Positions 1 through 9,461 of a stretch of DNA of 64,000 nucleotides are shown here, one piece after another. Source of the DNA: MPNP01 sp026709725 (lineage in GTDB: Bacteria > Pseudomonadota > Alphaproteobacteria > Rhodobacterales > Rhodobacteraceae); NCBI GenBank assembly GCA_965200805.1, contig OZ241384.1, positions 1,922,001 to 1,986,000 of the forward strand, read 5' to 3'. A program made the translations under genes and the position numbers. The notes beneath the pieces are model-generated. The model made no database searches. It was given only the letters and a program-made list of their open reading frames with translations, and was not told the origin of the DNA. The stretch's first letter is position 1; each line of letters opens with the position of its first letter.

Positions 1-2
1 AC

Positions 3-2438
3 AAGCGCACTCAGTATTATGGTCATATTGGCAAGGTCGGAATGGCAGAAGCTGATGTGATCAAGGTCATTCAGGGGAAAGCAAGGCATGGTGACAAGTT
101 TCAACCATCAAGTGCGGTTATGCCATCATCGACGGATGATGGAACGAAAGTTCCCCCAATCTCCGGTCTGACGGCTGAACGGATAATATCGGGCAAGCGG
201 CATGAGGACGGCAGTATAGAGTTGCGTGAAGATGGGATCGTGCGGGATAGACCTGCCAGTGATGGCACGCCTGGTCCTGTCAATCCTGTAAAATCCAAGA
301 AAAGGGCCCGCGCCATGCTCAATGGTCAGGGTGGCCGCAAGATTGACCCCGAAAGGCGCCGGAAGAAGCGTGAGCAGGAGAGAATGGCATGGCGACGGTC
401 CCTGCTTGAAAAAGTTGACAACATTGAGATCTCGGCCAATCTGCTGAGAAAATCAGGGCTTGCCCCCAATCGCGCCGAGCGGGATGTAAACATCCTTGAG
501 GACAGCATTATGGAGGCCAAACGATGCCTGCTGGTCGATGAGCTGAACGGACTCCTGGATGCACATTTCGGGATTGACAGGCTGGACCGGAAACCCGGCG
601 ACAGCAGCAGAATACAGGCGGATGGCTGCACCATTGCCTCCTTGTTGTTGATGAATGCAGCCATGCTCCACCAACGCATCGCAGCCGGTGGCTGGTTGCC
701 GGGTGTTGAAGGCCTGGACAACATCAAGTCCGCACCACAGGCCATGGACAGGTTCCATGATCAATGGAACCGGATCACCCGCCATGACTTCCTGCCAGTG
801 GTTGTTCCTGCGATTGAGGTGATCGAAGCCGTACGCGATGCAGGTCGGCGGGATGGTCTGAATCGTGCCCTGCGTCATCTGGCCGGCGAGGCTGAGCGGA
901 TTGCGGCACATTATGCCGACCTCGGTGCCGATCATGCCGGTACGCTGTTCAACAAGGTGATGGGCAATCAGGCATCGGACGGTGCATTCTTCACCCGCCC
1001 GCCCGCAGCGGCCTTGCTGGCCCGACTGACCCTGGATGCTTCTGATCCTGAAGCGGATTGGACAGACACAGACACATGGAATGCCCATCGCAGCGTCGAT
1101 CTTGCCTGTGGCTCAGGTACGCTCATTGCCGCCCTGCTGACGGAGATGAAGCGCCGGGCTGAAGAGCAGGGAGCGTCCAGCAGGACACTCGCCGGGCTGC
1201 AGCGCCAAGCAGTGGAATCCGTCATTGCGGGACTGGACATGAACCCTGTGTCCCTGCAGATGGCCGCGGCACAATTGACTGCAGGCAATCAGGATGTGGT
1301 CTACAAGAAGATGCAGCTTCACCTGATGCCCTATGGACGGGAGAATTCGATTAATACGGCTGTCAAGGCAGGCTCACTGGAACTCCTCAGTCAGCCATCA
1401 ATCATTGAACCCAATCGACTGGACTGGCAGGATGAGGTGCTGGAGGATACCCAGTTGCGGCTGACTGATGACAGTCCGGCCCTTGAAGATGCAGTCTCTG
1501 CCGTCAGGGATGTCAGGATTGTGATCATGAACCCACCCTTCACGAACCGTTCAAAGATGGGTGAGAAATTCCGCAAGGAAGATCAGAGAATACTGCGCAA
1601 GCGGGTGGATGAGCTGGAAGAAAGGCTGGTTCATGCTGATTCTGAACTGGAGAATTTCGTTGACAAGAACGCTTTGGAGCCATTGTTTGTTGCCATGGCT
1701 GAGCGTTGTCTGGATCCAGAAAATGGTGTCCTCACAATGATCAGTCCCACGATTGCATTCACGGCCACATCAGCCAAGAGAAAACGAAGAGTGCTCGCAA
1801 ATCGCTTCCACATTCACACCCTGCTGACTTCCCATCAACCGGGACAGATCAATCTCAGCCAGCACACATCGATCAATGAGAGTATGGTCATTCTTCGCCG
1901 TTGCAAAGGCAGCAGACCACCCACACGAATCATCAATCTGGATCGCATGCCCTTGAGTGAAGGTGAGACTGCCGACCTTCATCATGTGCTGCTGACCAAC
2001 ACAACGCCAGGACTTCTTGCTGATGGTTGGGGTGAAGTGTCCGAATGGCCTGCGGAGCGGATCAGGGAAGGTGATTGGTCAGCGGTGGCGTTTCGGTCAC
2101 CGGTGCTGGCGGAAGCGGCTCATGGTCTCGCGACTGAGGAAAGCCTTATACCCATGCAGAGCCAGGATTTTCAGCCCTTCGCAACAGGGCAGGTCCTGAG
2201 AGGTGGTTTCAGGCCCGCGACTGAGGGCAACTTCGGCAGTTTCCCCATACTGAAATCAAAAGGTGCAGAGGGACAGATTTGTATAGAAGCGAAACCGGAT
2301 GAAATCTGGGCACCAAGGAGCGGGGGGGGGGGGAGTCAAAGCATGAGACAGAGGAGCACCCGGAAACAGTTAATATGCTGCAAAAGGCCGCCTGTCTTTT
2401 GGCCAGCGCAGGGCAAAGGAGTGACACTGGGCGATTGA
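3..2438 (+). CDS. N6-adenine DNA methyltransferase (5' partial, currently phase-off)
   Basis: Large restriction/modification-type adenine methyltransferase. The frame is open to the left edge, so the true start lies outside; the first in-window ATG is at 42. From that Met, the SAM-binding motif I (DLACGSGTL) is near residue 350 and the catalytic motif IV (NPPF) near residue 495, an order typical of gamma-class N6 methylases. A basic, helical N-terminal region precedes them. The frame runs into a G12 tract at 2322-2333 and then reads a non-conserved tail to a stop at 2438, while the plausible C-terminus continues in another frame to 2860. In this phase the protein lacks about 170 C-terminal residues, the part that would be expected to hold target recognition (inference). 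The methylase assignment is firm; the exact system (type I-like, type II fused, BREX-like) cannot be told without the upstream neighbours. Confidence 0.85.
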   Translation, partial: KRTQYYGHIGKVGMAEADVIKVIQGKARHGDKFQPSSAVMPSSTDDGTKVPPISGLTAERIISGKRHEDGSIELREDGIVRDRPASDGTPGPVNPVKSKKRARAMLNGQGGRKIDPERRRKKREQERMAWRRSLLEKVDNIEISANLLRKSGLAPNRAERDVNILEDSIMEAKRCLLVDELNGLLDAHFGIDRLDRKPGDSSRIQADGCTIASLLLMNAAMLHQRIAAGGWLPGVEGLDNIKSAPQAMDRFHDQWNRITRHDFLPVVVPAIEVIEAVRDAGRRDGLNRALRHLAGEAERIAAHYADLGADHAGTLFNKVMGNQASDGAFFTRPPAAALLARLTLDASDPEADWTDTDTWNAHRSVDLACGSGTLIAALLTEMKRRAEEQGASSRTLAGLQRQAVESVIAGLDMNPVSLQMAAAQLTAGNQDVVYKKMQLHLMPYGRENSINTAVKAGSLELLSQPSIIEPNRLDWQDEVLEDTQLRLTDDSPALEDAVSAVRDVRIVIMNPPFTNRSKMGEKFRKEDQRILRKRVDELEERLVHADSELENFVDKNALEPLFVAMAERCLDPENGVLTMISPTIAFTATSAKRKRRVLANRFHIHTLLTSHQPGQINLSQHTSINESMVILRRCKGSRPPTRIINLDRMPLSEGETADLHHVLLTNTTPGLLADGWGEVSEWPAERIREGDWSAVAFRSPVLAEAAHGLATEESLIPMQSQDFQPFATGQVLRGGFRPATEGNFGSFPILKSKGAEGQICIEAKPDEIWAPRSGGGGSQSMRQRSTRKQLICCKRPPVFWPAQGKGVTLGD
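2322..2333 (+). repeat. G12 homopolymer inside the methyltransferase gene
   Basis: Twelve consecutive G follow a C at 2321. The tract starts on a codon boundary and encodes four Gly. The downstream conserved-looking frame is reached by adding one G (G13) or removing two (G10). Homopolymeric G tracts of this length are classic slipped-strand mispairing sites in phase-variable modification genes. Confidence 0.85.
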
Positions 2439-2860
2439 CTGCTGTGGCATCCCCCCAGGAATATGTTGGCAACGGATGGATGCCTGTTGGTGGCATGACC
2501 CAAGAGCAAGCCTGTGCCGCCGCTGTATTTCTGAACTCGACACCGGGCAGGTTGCTGTTCATGCGCCATCCTGCACGTACGCTCGCATTCCCCAGTTACA
2601 GTGCCAACGATGTTGGCGGCTTGCGTATGCCGCGTATGAGTGACAGGAACATTGTCAGCACTCTCTCCACATGCTGGGAGACCACCCGCACCATGCGGGT
2701 GCCTCAATATCGCGATGGTGAATGTGAGGTGCGGAGGCTGTGGGATCATGCGGTGGCTGAGGCGTTGGGATGGGATCGGGGGTGGCTGGATGAATTGCGC
2801 CGGGTGTTGCACAATGAGCCGCATGTGCGGGGATTGGGGCGAAACGAGTATGGTGCGTGA
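2334..2860 (+). pseudogene. C-terminal part of the methyltransferase in the shifted frame
   Basis: Directly after the G tract, the +2 frame is open and reads like an ordinary methylase C-terminus. It contains ASAGQRSDTGRLTAV, then VGNGWMPVGGMT, then a stretch ending VLHNEPHVRGLGRNEYGA before the stop at 2860. It has no start of its own with a ribosome-binding site, so it is best read as the other half of the gene. In the on-phase (G13 or G10) the fused product would be about 940 residues from Met42, plus the part upstream of the window. It could be a permanently broken gene rather than a switch; only read-level variation in G number can decide. Confidence 0.75.
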
Positions 2861-2951
2861 TGAACCGTCATTGGTGTGGAGCGGACGGAAACGGGTGCTT
2901 CGGGTGCCGGGCTGAAGGCGGCATTGTGATGCATTGCGGGAATGCGGTGAA

Positions 2952-3731
2952 ATGACGGGTGGGATGAACCGGTTTTCGAGAGTGTGCTTTCAGGCGAGCG
3001 GTGAGGAGTCGGCGCAGGCGGCGCTGGCGGCGCTGGCGGAGCGGTACGGCGGTGTTGCACCGGAGGCGGCGGATGTGATCGTTGCGCTGGGCGGTGACGG
3101 GTTCATGCTGCAGACCCTGCATGCATCGCGGGGGATGGCGTGTCCCGTGTATGGCATGAACCGGGGTACGGTCGGGTTCCTGATGAATGATTATGCCGTG
3201 GAGGCGGTGCATGAGCGCCTGAATGCGGCTGAGATGGAGGTGATCCATCCGCTGGAGATGCGGGCGTATGATCGGGAGGGTGCGGTGCATACCGGTCTGG
3301 CGATCAATGAGGTATCGCTTTTTCGGGCGGGGGCGCAGGCGATCCGTTTGTCGATATCGGTTGATGGAACGGAGCGATTGCCGGAGCTGAAATGTGATGG
3401 TGCGCTGGTGGCCACGCCGGCCGGCTCGACGGCGTACAATCTGTCCGCGGACGGGCCGATCATCCCCCTGGGCTCGAATGTGCTGGCCCTGACCGCGATC
3501 GCCCCCTCGCGCCCGCGGCGCTGGCGGGGCGCGCTGCTGCCGTCATCGGCAACGGTTGAATTCTGTGTTCTCGAGGCGGAGAAGCGTCCGTGCATGGCCG
3601 ATGTCGATGGTCGCTCGGCCCATGAGATTGTCCGGGTGATCGTGCGGAGCAAGCCCTCGATTTCGCACACGCTGCTCTTTGATCGGGGCTACGGGCTGCA
3701 GGAGCGCCTGCTGCGCGAGCAGTTCGTCTGA
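2952..3731 (+). CDS. nadK: NAD kinase
   Basis: Phosphorylates NAD+ to NADP+ with ATP or polyphosphate in the cytoplasm. The family signature GGDGFMLQTLH sits near residue 50, followed by GMNRGTVGFLMN and the NAD-binding segment with LKCDGALVATPAGSTAYNL. At about 255-259 residues it has the usual bacterial length. ATG 2952 has a purine-rich GCGGTGAA just before it; ATG 2964 (MNRFSRVCFQASG) matches the usual N-terminus equally well. It lies 90 bp after the methylase remainder and starts the housekeeping run to lolD. A polyphosphate kinase and an exopolyphosphatase lie in the same run, which fits polyphosphate-dependent activity but does not prove it. Confidence 0.93.
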   Translation: MTGGMNRFSRVCFQASGEESAQAALAALAERYGGVAPEAADVIVALGGDGFMLQTLHASRGMACPVYGMNRGTVGFLMNDYAVEAVHERLNAAEMEVIHPLEMRAYDREGAVHTGLAINEVSLFRAGAQAIRLSISVDGTERLPELKCDGALVATPAGSTAYNLSADGPIIPLGSNVLALTAIAPSRPRRWRGALLPSSATVEFCVLEAEKRPCMADVDGRSAHEIVRVIVRSKPSISHTLLFDRGYGLQERLLREQFV

Positions 3732-3832
3732 TGGGGGGATCGGGGCGGTCTGGGGATGGATGCATGACTCGGCAGGGGCGGCGTGATAGGGTGCAGGGGG
3801 CGGCTGTTCGTGAAACCATGGCAGAGTGATTG

Positions 3833-4888
3833 ATGGCATTGAGTCCACAGTGCGAGATCGGGATCTGGGGGATCGTTTTTCTGACGATCATCGGCATGTT
3901 GTGGCTGCTGAACGATATCCTGTTTCCCTTCCTGCTCGGTATGGCTCTGGCCTATCTGCTCGACCCGATCGCCGACCGGCTGGAGCGGGCCGGATGCTCC
4001 CGCCTGTTTGCCACACTGATCATCACGGTGCTGGCCCTCCTCGCACTTGCGGCCCTGCTTCTGATCCTGATTCCCCGCCTGATTCAGGAAGTCCCGGCGC
4101 TGATTGAATCGCTGCCATTGCTGTTTGCAACCCTTCTTGAATCGCTGCGCAGCATCGCACCGGACCTGATGGATGGCGAGACCCTTCTGCTTGTCGCACC
4201 TGAAGATATCGGGGCAGCCCTGCAGACCTATGGCCGGTCGATTCTCGGGAGTGCGGCGACAGCATTCAAGTCCCTTCTCGACAGTGTGGTCTTTCTGCTG
4301 ATCACACCGGTCATCATGGTGTACATGCTCTATGACTGGGACCGGATGATCGGTGTGATTGACGGATATCTGCCGCATGATCACGCCGATGCCATTCGGC
4401 GGATTTTCCGTGAGATCGATCAGGTTCTGGCCAGTTTTGTCCGGCGACAACTGTCGGTCTGTGCACTGCTCGCGGCCTTCTATGTCGTCATGCTGATGGC
4501 TGTCGGTCTCGACTTCGGGCTGATTGTCGGTCTCGTTGCGGGTCTGGTCTCCTTCATCCCGCTCTTTGGTGCGATCATCGGGCTGGTGCTGTCGGTGGGC
4601 CTGGCGGTCTTCCAGTTCTGGTCCGAGCCGTTGCTGATCGGTGTCGTTGCCGCGATTTTTGTGACGGGGCAGTTGCTGGAGCAATACATTCTGACACCGA
4701 GGATCGTGGGCAAGGCCGCCGGTCTTCACCCGGTGACAATCCTTTTCGCCCTTTCGGCATTCGGTGCCCTGCTCGGATTTGTCGGCATGCTGGTGGCTGT
4801 GCCGGCCTCCGCCGTCATTGGCGTCGTGACCCGGAATGGACTGCAGCGGTATCGTGCAAGCCGGCTGTTTCTCGGGCGGCAGGGCTGA
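3833..4888 (+). CDS. AI-2E family transporter (PerM/YdgG-like permease)
   Basis: Inner-membrane protein of about 351 residues with the AI-2E/PerM pattern. Two N-terminal helices (about residues 10-45) are followed by a helix near 60-80, a hydrophilic stretch with LIESLPLLFATLLESL, and a C-terminal block of four or five helices with the family-like region DFGLIVGLVAGLVSFIPLFGA. ATG 3833 is used; a TTG sits directly before it. In alphaproteobacteria this permease commonly lies beside hdaA and ppk, as here; hdaA starts 4 bp after its stop. The transported substrate is not established for most members, so AI-2E export should not be assumed. Confidence 0.88.
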   Translation: MALSPQCEIGIWGIVFLTIIGMLWLLNDILFPFLLGMALAYLLDPIADRLERAGCSRLFATLIITVLALLALAALLLILIPRLIQEVPALIESLPLLFATLLESLRSIAPDLMDGETLLLVAPEDIGAALQTYGRSILGSAATAFKSLLDSVVFLLITPVIMVYMLYDWDRMIGVIDGYLPHDHADAIRRIFREIDQVLASFVRRQLSVCALLAAFYVVMLMAVGLDFGLIVGLVAGLVSFIPLFGAIIGLVLSVGLAVFQFWSEPLLIGVVAAIFVTGQLLEQYILTPRIVGKAAGLHPVTILFALSAFGALLGFVGMLVAVPASAVIGVVTRNGLQRYRASRLFLGRQG

Positions 4889-4892
4889 GACC

Positions 4893-5597
4893 ATGCTGCA
4901 GATGACCGACAGGCAGCAGATGACCTTTGGGCTCGACCCCCTGCCATCCCATCTTGAGAGTGACTATATTGATGCCGCGTGCAACCGTCCTGCCCGTTCG
5001 GCGCTCGAGCGGGTGGGGGAATGGCCGCAGGGGCGGTGTGTGCTGACGGGGCCTGCCGGATCCGGCAAGACCCATCTTGCCCGAATCTGGTCGGATCACA
5101 ATCTGGCAGGAGTCTGCCGGGGACGGGATTCTGGCGGCCTGCAGCGCACGGGAGCGAAACCGCTTGTCATCGAGGATGTCCATGAGGCTGCCGGCAGGCG
5201 GCGGCTTGAGACCGCGCTCTTTGATGTCGTCAATCGCTCGGCGGCGGATGGCCGGCTGCTTCTGCTCACCGGGCGGGGCAGGCCGGCAGGGTGGGGGCTG
5301 GTGCTGCCGGATCTGGCCAGTCGTCTGATCGGCAGCTGTATGGCTGAAATCGGCCCGCCGGGGGATGATCTGGTTGCAGGGCTGATCCTGAAACAGTTCT
5401 CGGACCGCCAGGTGACCCTGAATGCTGCAACAGTCCGCTATCTTGCCCGCCGGTGCCCGCGCTCCTATGATGCCATTCATGCCGCGGTTGCGGCACTTGA
5501 TGCGATGTCGCTCGCTGGACGGAAACAGATCGGTCGCACCCAGATCGATGCATATTTTTCGGGCTTGGGTGCCGGCGGATTGATGGCGGAATCGTGA
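4893..5597 (+). CDS. hdaA: HdaA, DnaA-inactivator ATPase homologue
   Basis: Short DnaA-like AAA+ protein (234 residues) without the DnaA DNA-binding domain. In alphaproteobacteria HdaA binds the beta clamp and stimulates DnaA-ATP hydrolysis to limit replication initiation. The N-terminal QMTFGLDPLP (from about residue 8) resembles the family's clamp-binding start. Walker A is GPAGSGKTHLARIW, and a degenerate Walker B with LVIEDVHEA follows. ATG 4893 is chosen because it starts right after the permease stop and gives MLQMTDRQQMTFGL; a longer reading into the permease is unlikely. The gene is tightly packed between the permease and ppk, consistent with one transcript. Confidence 0.9.
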   Translation: MLQMTDRQQMTFGLDPLPSHLESDYIDAACNRPARSALERVGEWPQGRCVLTGPAGSGKTHLARIWSDHNLAGVCRGRDSGGLQRTGAKPLVIEDVHEAAGRRRLETALFDVVNRSAADGRLLLLTGRGRPAGWGLVLPDLASRLIGSCMAEIGPPGDDLVAGLILKQFSDRQVTLNAATVRYLARRCPRSYDAIHAAVAALDAMSLAGRKQIGRTQIDAYFSGLGAGGLMAES

Positions 5598-5637
5598 ATC
5601 CCGGGGGAAGCGGCAGGGGGAATGGAGATGCCGGATC

Positions 5638-7839
5638 ATGACAGGCAAAGATAAGGCGGAGACGGCCCTGTCCGACTTCCTGAACGGTCCGTTTGCAGAG
5701 CCCCGGACCGTGCGGGCGGCGCGTGCGGAGAGCCCGAAGCGGTTCATCAATCGGGAACTCTCATGGCTGGCGTTCAACTGGCGGGTGCTTGAAGAGGCCG
5801 GCAATGTCAATGTCCCGCTGCTGGAACGTGTGCGGTTCCTGTCGATTTCGGCAACGAACTTCGAGGAATTCTATTCGGTGCGGGCCGCCGGCCTGATGGC
5901 TCTGGCAGCGGCCGGCAATCATCCGGCCGCTGCCGATGGGCGTCTGCCATCCGAGCAACTCGTCGAGATCGAGAAGAGTTCGCGCCGGCTGTTTGATGAA
6001 CAGATTGCCGTTTGGGTGACGTTGCGGACGGCATTGGGGCGTGAGGGGATCCACATCCTTGATCGGGACCAGCTGACCGCCGGTGACAGGACCTATCTGG
6101 ATCGGGTCTTCATCGATGAGGTTTTTCCGGTGCTGACACCCCTGGCGATCGATCCGGCGCATCCGTTCCCGTTCATTCCCAATGCCGGCTTCACCATGGC
6201 GATACGGCTGTCACGGGATGCCGATGGCAAGTCATTGCTGGCTCTGCTGCCCATTCCGCTGCAGATCAACAGATTCGTGCGCCTGCCCTCCGATATTCTC
6301 AACGAGTCGCGCTTTGTACCGCTTGAGGATGTCCTGCTCGAGAAGATCGGGTTCATCTTTCCCGGCTACTCGGTCACGGAACAGTGCGTGTTCCGTGTCC
6401 TGCGGGACAGCGACCTCGAATACGAGGAGGAGGCCGAGGATCTCGTGCGTGAGTTCGAAACCGCACTCAAGCGCCGGCGCCGGGGCAATGTCATTCTGGT
6501 CCTGATGTCGCAATCAAGCCAGGATGATCTGCAGAACCTGGTGCTGCGTGAGCTCGAATTCGCCCGGGACCGTGTCTTTGAACTGCCCGGGATGATCGGT
6601 ATGGCCGATCTCAAGGAGCTGGTGCTCGACGAGCGTCCTGACTTGCTGTGGCCGCGGTTCTCACCGCGGATCCCGGAGCGGGTTGAAGAGCACAATGGCG
6701 ATATTTTCGCCGCCGTGCGCAGCAAGGATATGCTGCTGCACCACCCCTATGAGACATTCGACATGGTCGTGCGGTTTCTCCGGCAGGCTGCACAGGATCC
6801 GAATGTCGTGGCCATCAAGCAGACGCTCTATCGCACCTCCATCAACAGCCCGATTGTCGAGGCGCTGTGCGAAGCGGCGGAGGCCGGCAAGTCCGTGACG
6901 GCACTGGTCGAGATCAAGGCCCGTTTTGATGAGGCGGCCAATATCCGCCAGTCGAGAATGCTGGAGCGCTCGGGAGCGCATGTGGTGTACGGATTCATCA
7001 ATCTCAAGACCCATGCCAAGGTTTCGTCTGTGATCCGGCGGGAAGGGGTGCGGCTTGTGACCTACACGCATTTCGGGACCGGCAATTACCACCCGATCAC
7101 CGCCAAGATCTACACGGATCTGAGTTTTTTCACCTGCGATGATGCCATCGGGCGCGATGGAACCCGCCTGATCAACTACGTGTCGGGCTATGCGCGGCCG
7201 GAAACGCTGGAACACCTGGCCATCGCGCCAATCAACCTGCGCGCTGTTCTGCTGATGCGGATCAGGGAGGAGACGGAGAATGCCCGCAAGGGCAAGCCGG
7301 CGGAGATCTGGGCCAAGCTCAACGCCCTGATCGATCCCGAGATCATCGATGCGCTCTATGCCGCGAGCAGCGCCGGGGTGAAGGTCAGCCTGATCGTCCG
7401 GGGGATCTGTGGCCTGCGGCCCGGGATCAGGGGTCTCTCGGAAAACATCCGGGTCAAGTCAATCGTCGGGCGTTTCCTGGAGCATGCGCGGATCCTTTCG
7501 TTCGGGAACGGCCAAACCCTGCCTTCAAAAAAGGCTGTGGTGTACGTGTCATCGGCCGACTGGATGCAACGCAACCTTGATCGCCGGGTTGAGACGCTGG
7601 TGGAAATCAGCAATCCGACGGTCCGCGATCAGATCATGTCGCAGGTCCTCGCGGCCAATCTCGCTGATGTTGCCCAGAGCTGGGTGCTGCAGCCCGATGG
7701 CACCTATCGCCGTGAACGCGATTCAATCACGGAGTCGTCCTTCAGCTGTCACAAGTTCTTCATGGAGAACCCCTCACTCTCCGGTCGCGGCACGGCACGC
7801 TCCAAGAGCGGGATCCGTCTCGCCCACGCCAAGGACTGA
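5638..7839 (+). CDS. ppk: Polyphosphate kinase 1
   Basis: Reversibly polymerises the terminal phosphate of ATP into polyphosphate. The 733-residue protein shows the full PPK1 order. The N domain has FINRELSWLAFNWRVLEEA; the head domain follows. The first catalytic C domain carries LLHHPYETFDMVVRFL and IKQTLYRTS, and the segment TYTHFGTGNYHPITAKIYTD (near residue 470-490) contains the conserved phosphorylated-type histidine region. The second C domain has VSLIVRGICGLRPG and SSADWMQRNLDRRVE. ATG 5638 follows a GGGAATGGAGATG stretch. The start is 40 bp after hdaA and the stop is 8 bp before ppx, so synthesis and breakdown of polyphosphate are encoded together. Confidence 0.97.
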   Translation: MTGKDKAETALSDFLNGPFAEPRTVRAARAESPKRFINRELSWLAFNWRVLEEAGNVNVPLLERVRFLSISATNFEEFYSVRAAGLMALAAAGNHPAAADGRLPSEQLVEIEKSSRRLFDEQIAVWVTLRTALGREGIHILDRDQLTAGDRTYLDRVFIDEVFPVLTPLAIDPAHPFPFIPNAGFTMAIRLSRDADGKSLLALLPIPLQINRFVRLPSDILNESRFVPLEDVLLEKIGFIFPGYSVTEQCVFRVLRDSDLEYEEEAEDLVREFETALKRRRRGNVILVLMSQSSQDDLQNLVLRELEFARDRVFELPGMIGMADLKELVLDERPDLLWPRFSPRIPERVEEHNGDIFAAVRSKDMLLHHPYETFDMVVRFLRQAAQDPNVVAIKQTLYRTSINSPIVEALCEAAEAGKSVTALVEIKARFDEAANIRQSRMLERSGAHVVYGFINLKTHAKVSSVIRREGVRLVTYTHFGTGNYHPITAKIYTDLSFFTCDDAIGRDGTRLINYVSGYARPETLEHLAIAPINLRAVLLMRIREETENARKGKPAEIWAKLNALIDPEIIDALYAASSAGVKVSLIVRGICGLRPGIRGLSENIRVKSIVGRFLEHARILSFGNGQTLPSKKAVVYVSSADWMQRNLDRRVETLVEISNPTVRDQIMSQVLAANLADVAQSWVLQPDGTYRRERDSITESSFSCHKFFMENPSLSGRGTARSKSGIRLAHAKD

Positions 7840-7847
7840 TCTGCTTC

Positions 7848-9410
7848 ATGGAGCCGGTTGCAGCAGTCGATCATGCGCGGGGTGATGAACCGGCAGGCTT
7901 TGGCCCCCTGCAGTTGCCGATTTTCAGGGATCCCGAGGTCAGCCGTCTGTGCCGGGCCGCGGTGATTGATATCGGCTCCAATTCGGTTCGCATGGTTGTC
8001 TTTGACGGTGCTGCGCGGTCGCCGGCGTTTTTCTACAACGAAAAGGTCATGTGCGGGCTCGGGGCATCGCTTGCGAAAACCGGCCGCCTCAACAGGGAGG
8101 GCAAGGCGCGGGCGATTGACGCGATCGGGCGGTTTGTTTCCGTGGCTGCGGGCATGGATGCAACCATTCTTGCCGCCGTGGCAACTGCGGCCTGTCGCAT
8201 GGCCGAGGATGGTCCATCATTTTGCCGCATGGTGACGGAAAAGACCGGTCTTGCCATCACGATCGCGAGTGGCATTGAGGAGGCGTGGCTGGCAGCGCAG
8301 GGGGTTCTGCTCGGCTGGCCCGAGGCGGACGGGCTGGTCTGCGACATCGGTGGCGCATCCATGGAGATGGCCGAGGTCTGCAGGGGCCGGATCGGGTTCT
8401 GTCTCTCGGCACCGCTTGGCCCCATGCTTTTTGATCAGCCCATGGATGCCGGGGCACTGACGGGCGCAATCCAGGAGCAGATCGACATGATTCGGACATC
8501 GTTTGCGGGTCCCTACCGGTCGCTCTTTCTCGTCGGCGGTTCCTGGCGTTCCATTGCCAAGATCGACATGTCCCGACGGCACTACCCGTTGCGGGTGATG
8601 AACGAGTACGCCATGCCGAAATCATCGCTGATCAAGACGCTGGCATCGATTGAGAAGGCCGCCAGAAACAATTGTTTGGAGCGGTTTGATGTCGCATCGG
8701 AACGCCTGAAACTTCTGCCGATTGCCGCGCGCATCCTCAGGGTCATGATGGAGGATTTTCGAACCGATGAGATCGTCGTCTCGGCCTATGGAATCCGTGA
8801 GGGCGTCCTCTACGAAAACATGCCGGGCAAACTGCGCAGGCGCGATCCGCTGATCGAGGCCTGCCTACATGCTGAATACACCGCATCCCGGATTCCGGGC
8901 TATGGCAGTGTCCTCTTCACCTTCATCAAGCCATTGTTCAGGTCCTGCTCCGGAGATCGGAAACGCCTGATCCGGGCCGCCTGCATCCTGCACGATGTCT
9001 CGTGGCGGGCGCATCCGGACTATCGGGCTGTCTCCTGTTTTGATTTTGCCACCCGGGCCAGTCTCGGCGGGATTGATCATTCCGGACGGGTCTTTCTCGC
9101 CTTTGCACTCTACAATCGCTACAAGAACTCTGATCTGCCGGCCTATGCCAGGGGCATGCTGAAACTGCTGACCAGTCAGGAAAAGGAACAGGCGGCGATG
9201 ATCGGCAAGGCCATTCGCTTTGCGGCGATGCTGACAGTGGGCTCACCGGACAGTCTCGGCAGTCTCAGGTTCAAGCCGCGGAAAGGCGAGTTGATTCTGG
9301 AATTGCCGCAATCGCTTGAATACATACTTGGCGAGGTTGCGATGGAACGGTTTCATGCGCTTGCGGCAGCCATGTCCTGCAAGCCGCGGGTCACCACCAC
9401 GGCACCATGA
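7848..9410 (+). CDS. ppx: Exopolyphosphatase / guanosine pentaphosphate phosphatase (Ppx/GppA)
   Basis: Hydrolyses terminal phosphate from polyphosphate, and in some members (p)ppGpp. The ASKHA-fold phosphate-binding loops are visible: VIDIGSNSVRMVVFDG near residue 40 and VCDIGGASMEMAEV near residue 165. A C-terminal helical HD-like region follows with CILHDVSWRAHPDYRA. At 520 residues it has the long Ppx form. It begins 8 bp after the ppk stop and is probably co-transcribed with it. Whether it prefers polyphosphate or pppGpp cannot be told from sequence, though pairing with ppk favours polyphosphate. Confidence 0.94.
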   Translation: MEPVAAVDHARGDEPAGFGPLQLPIFRDPEVSRLCRAAVIDIGSNSVRMVVFDGAARSPAFFYNEKVMCGLGASLAKTGRLNREGKARAIDAIGRFVSVAAGMDATILAAVATAACRMAEDGPSFCRMVTEKTGLAITIASGIEEAWLAAQGVLLGWPEADGLVCDIGGASMEMAEVCRGRIGFCLSAPLGPMLFDQPMDAGALTGAIQEQIDMIRTSFAGPYRSLFLVGGSWRSIAKIDMSRRHYPLRVMNEYAMPKSSLIKTLASIEKAARNNCLERFDVASERLKLLPIAARILRVMMEDFRTDEIVVSAYGIREGVLYENMPGKLRRRDPLIEACLHAEYTASRIPGYGSVLFTFIKPLFRSCSGDRKRLIRAACILHDVSWRAHPDYRAVSCFDFATRASLGGIDHSGRVFLAFALYNRYKNSDLPAYARGMLKLLTSQEKEQAAMIGKAIRFAAMLTVGSPDSLGSLRFKPRKGELILELPQSLEYILGEVAMERFHALAAAMSCKPRVTTTAP

Positions 9411-9461
9411 TATCCTGATCAGGACATATGTTGTGATCACGCACGAATTGGAGAGATGCGC

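Noticed and set aside
3689..4894. 401-codon minus-strand open frame opposite the AI-2E permease
   Set aside because: Antisense shadow; Gln/His/Asp-rich as expected from the reverse of a membrane protein gene.
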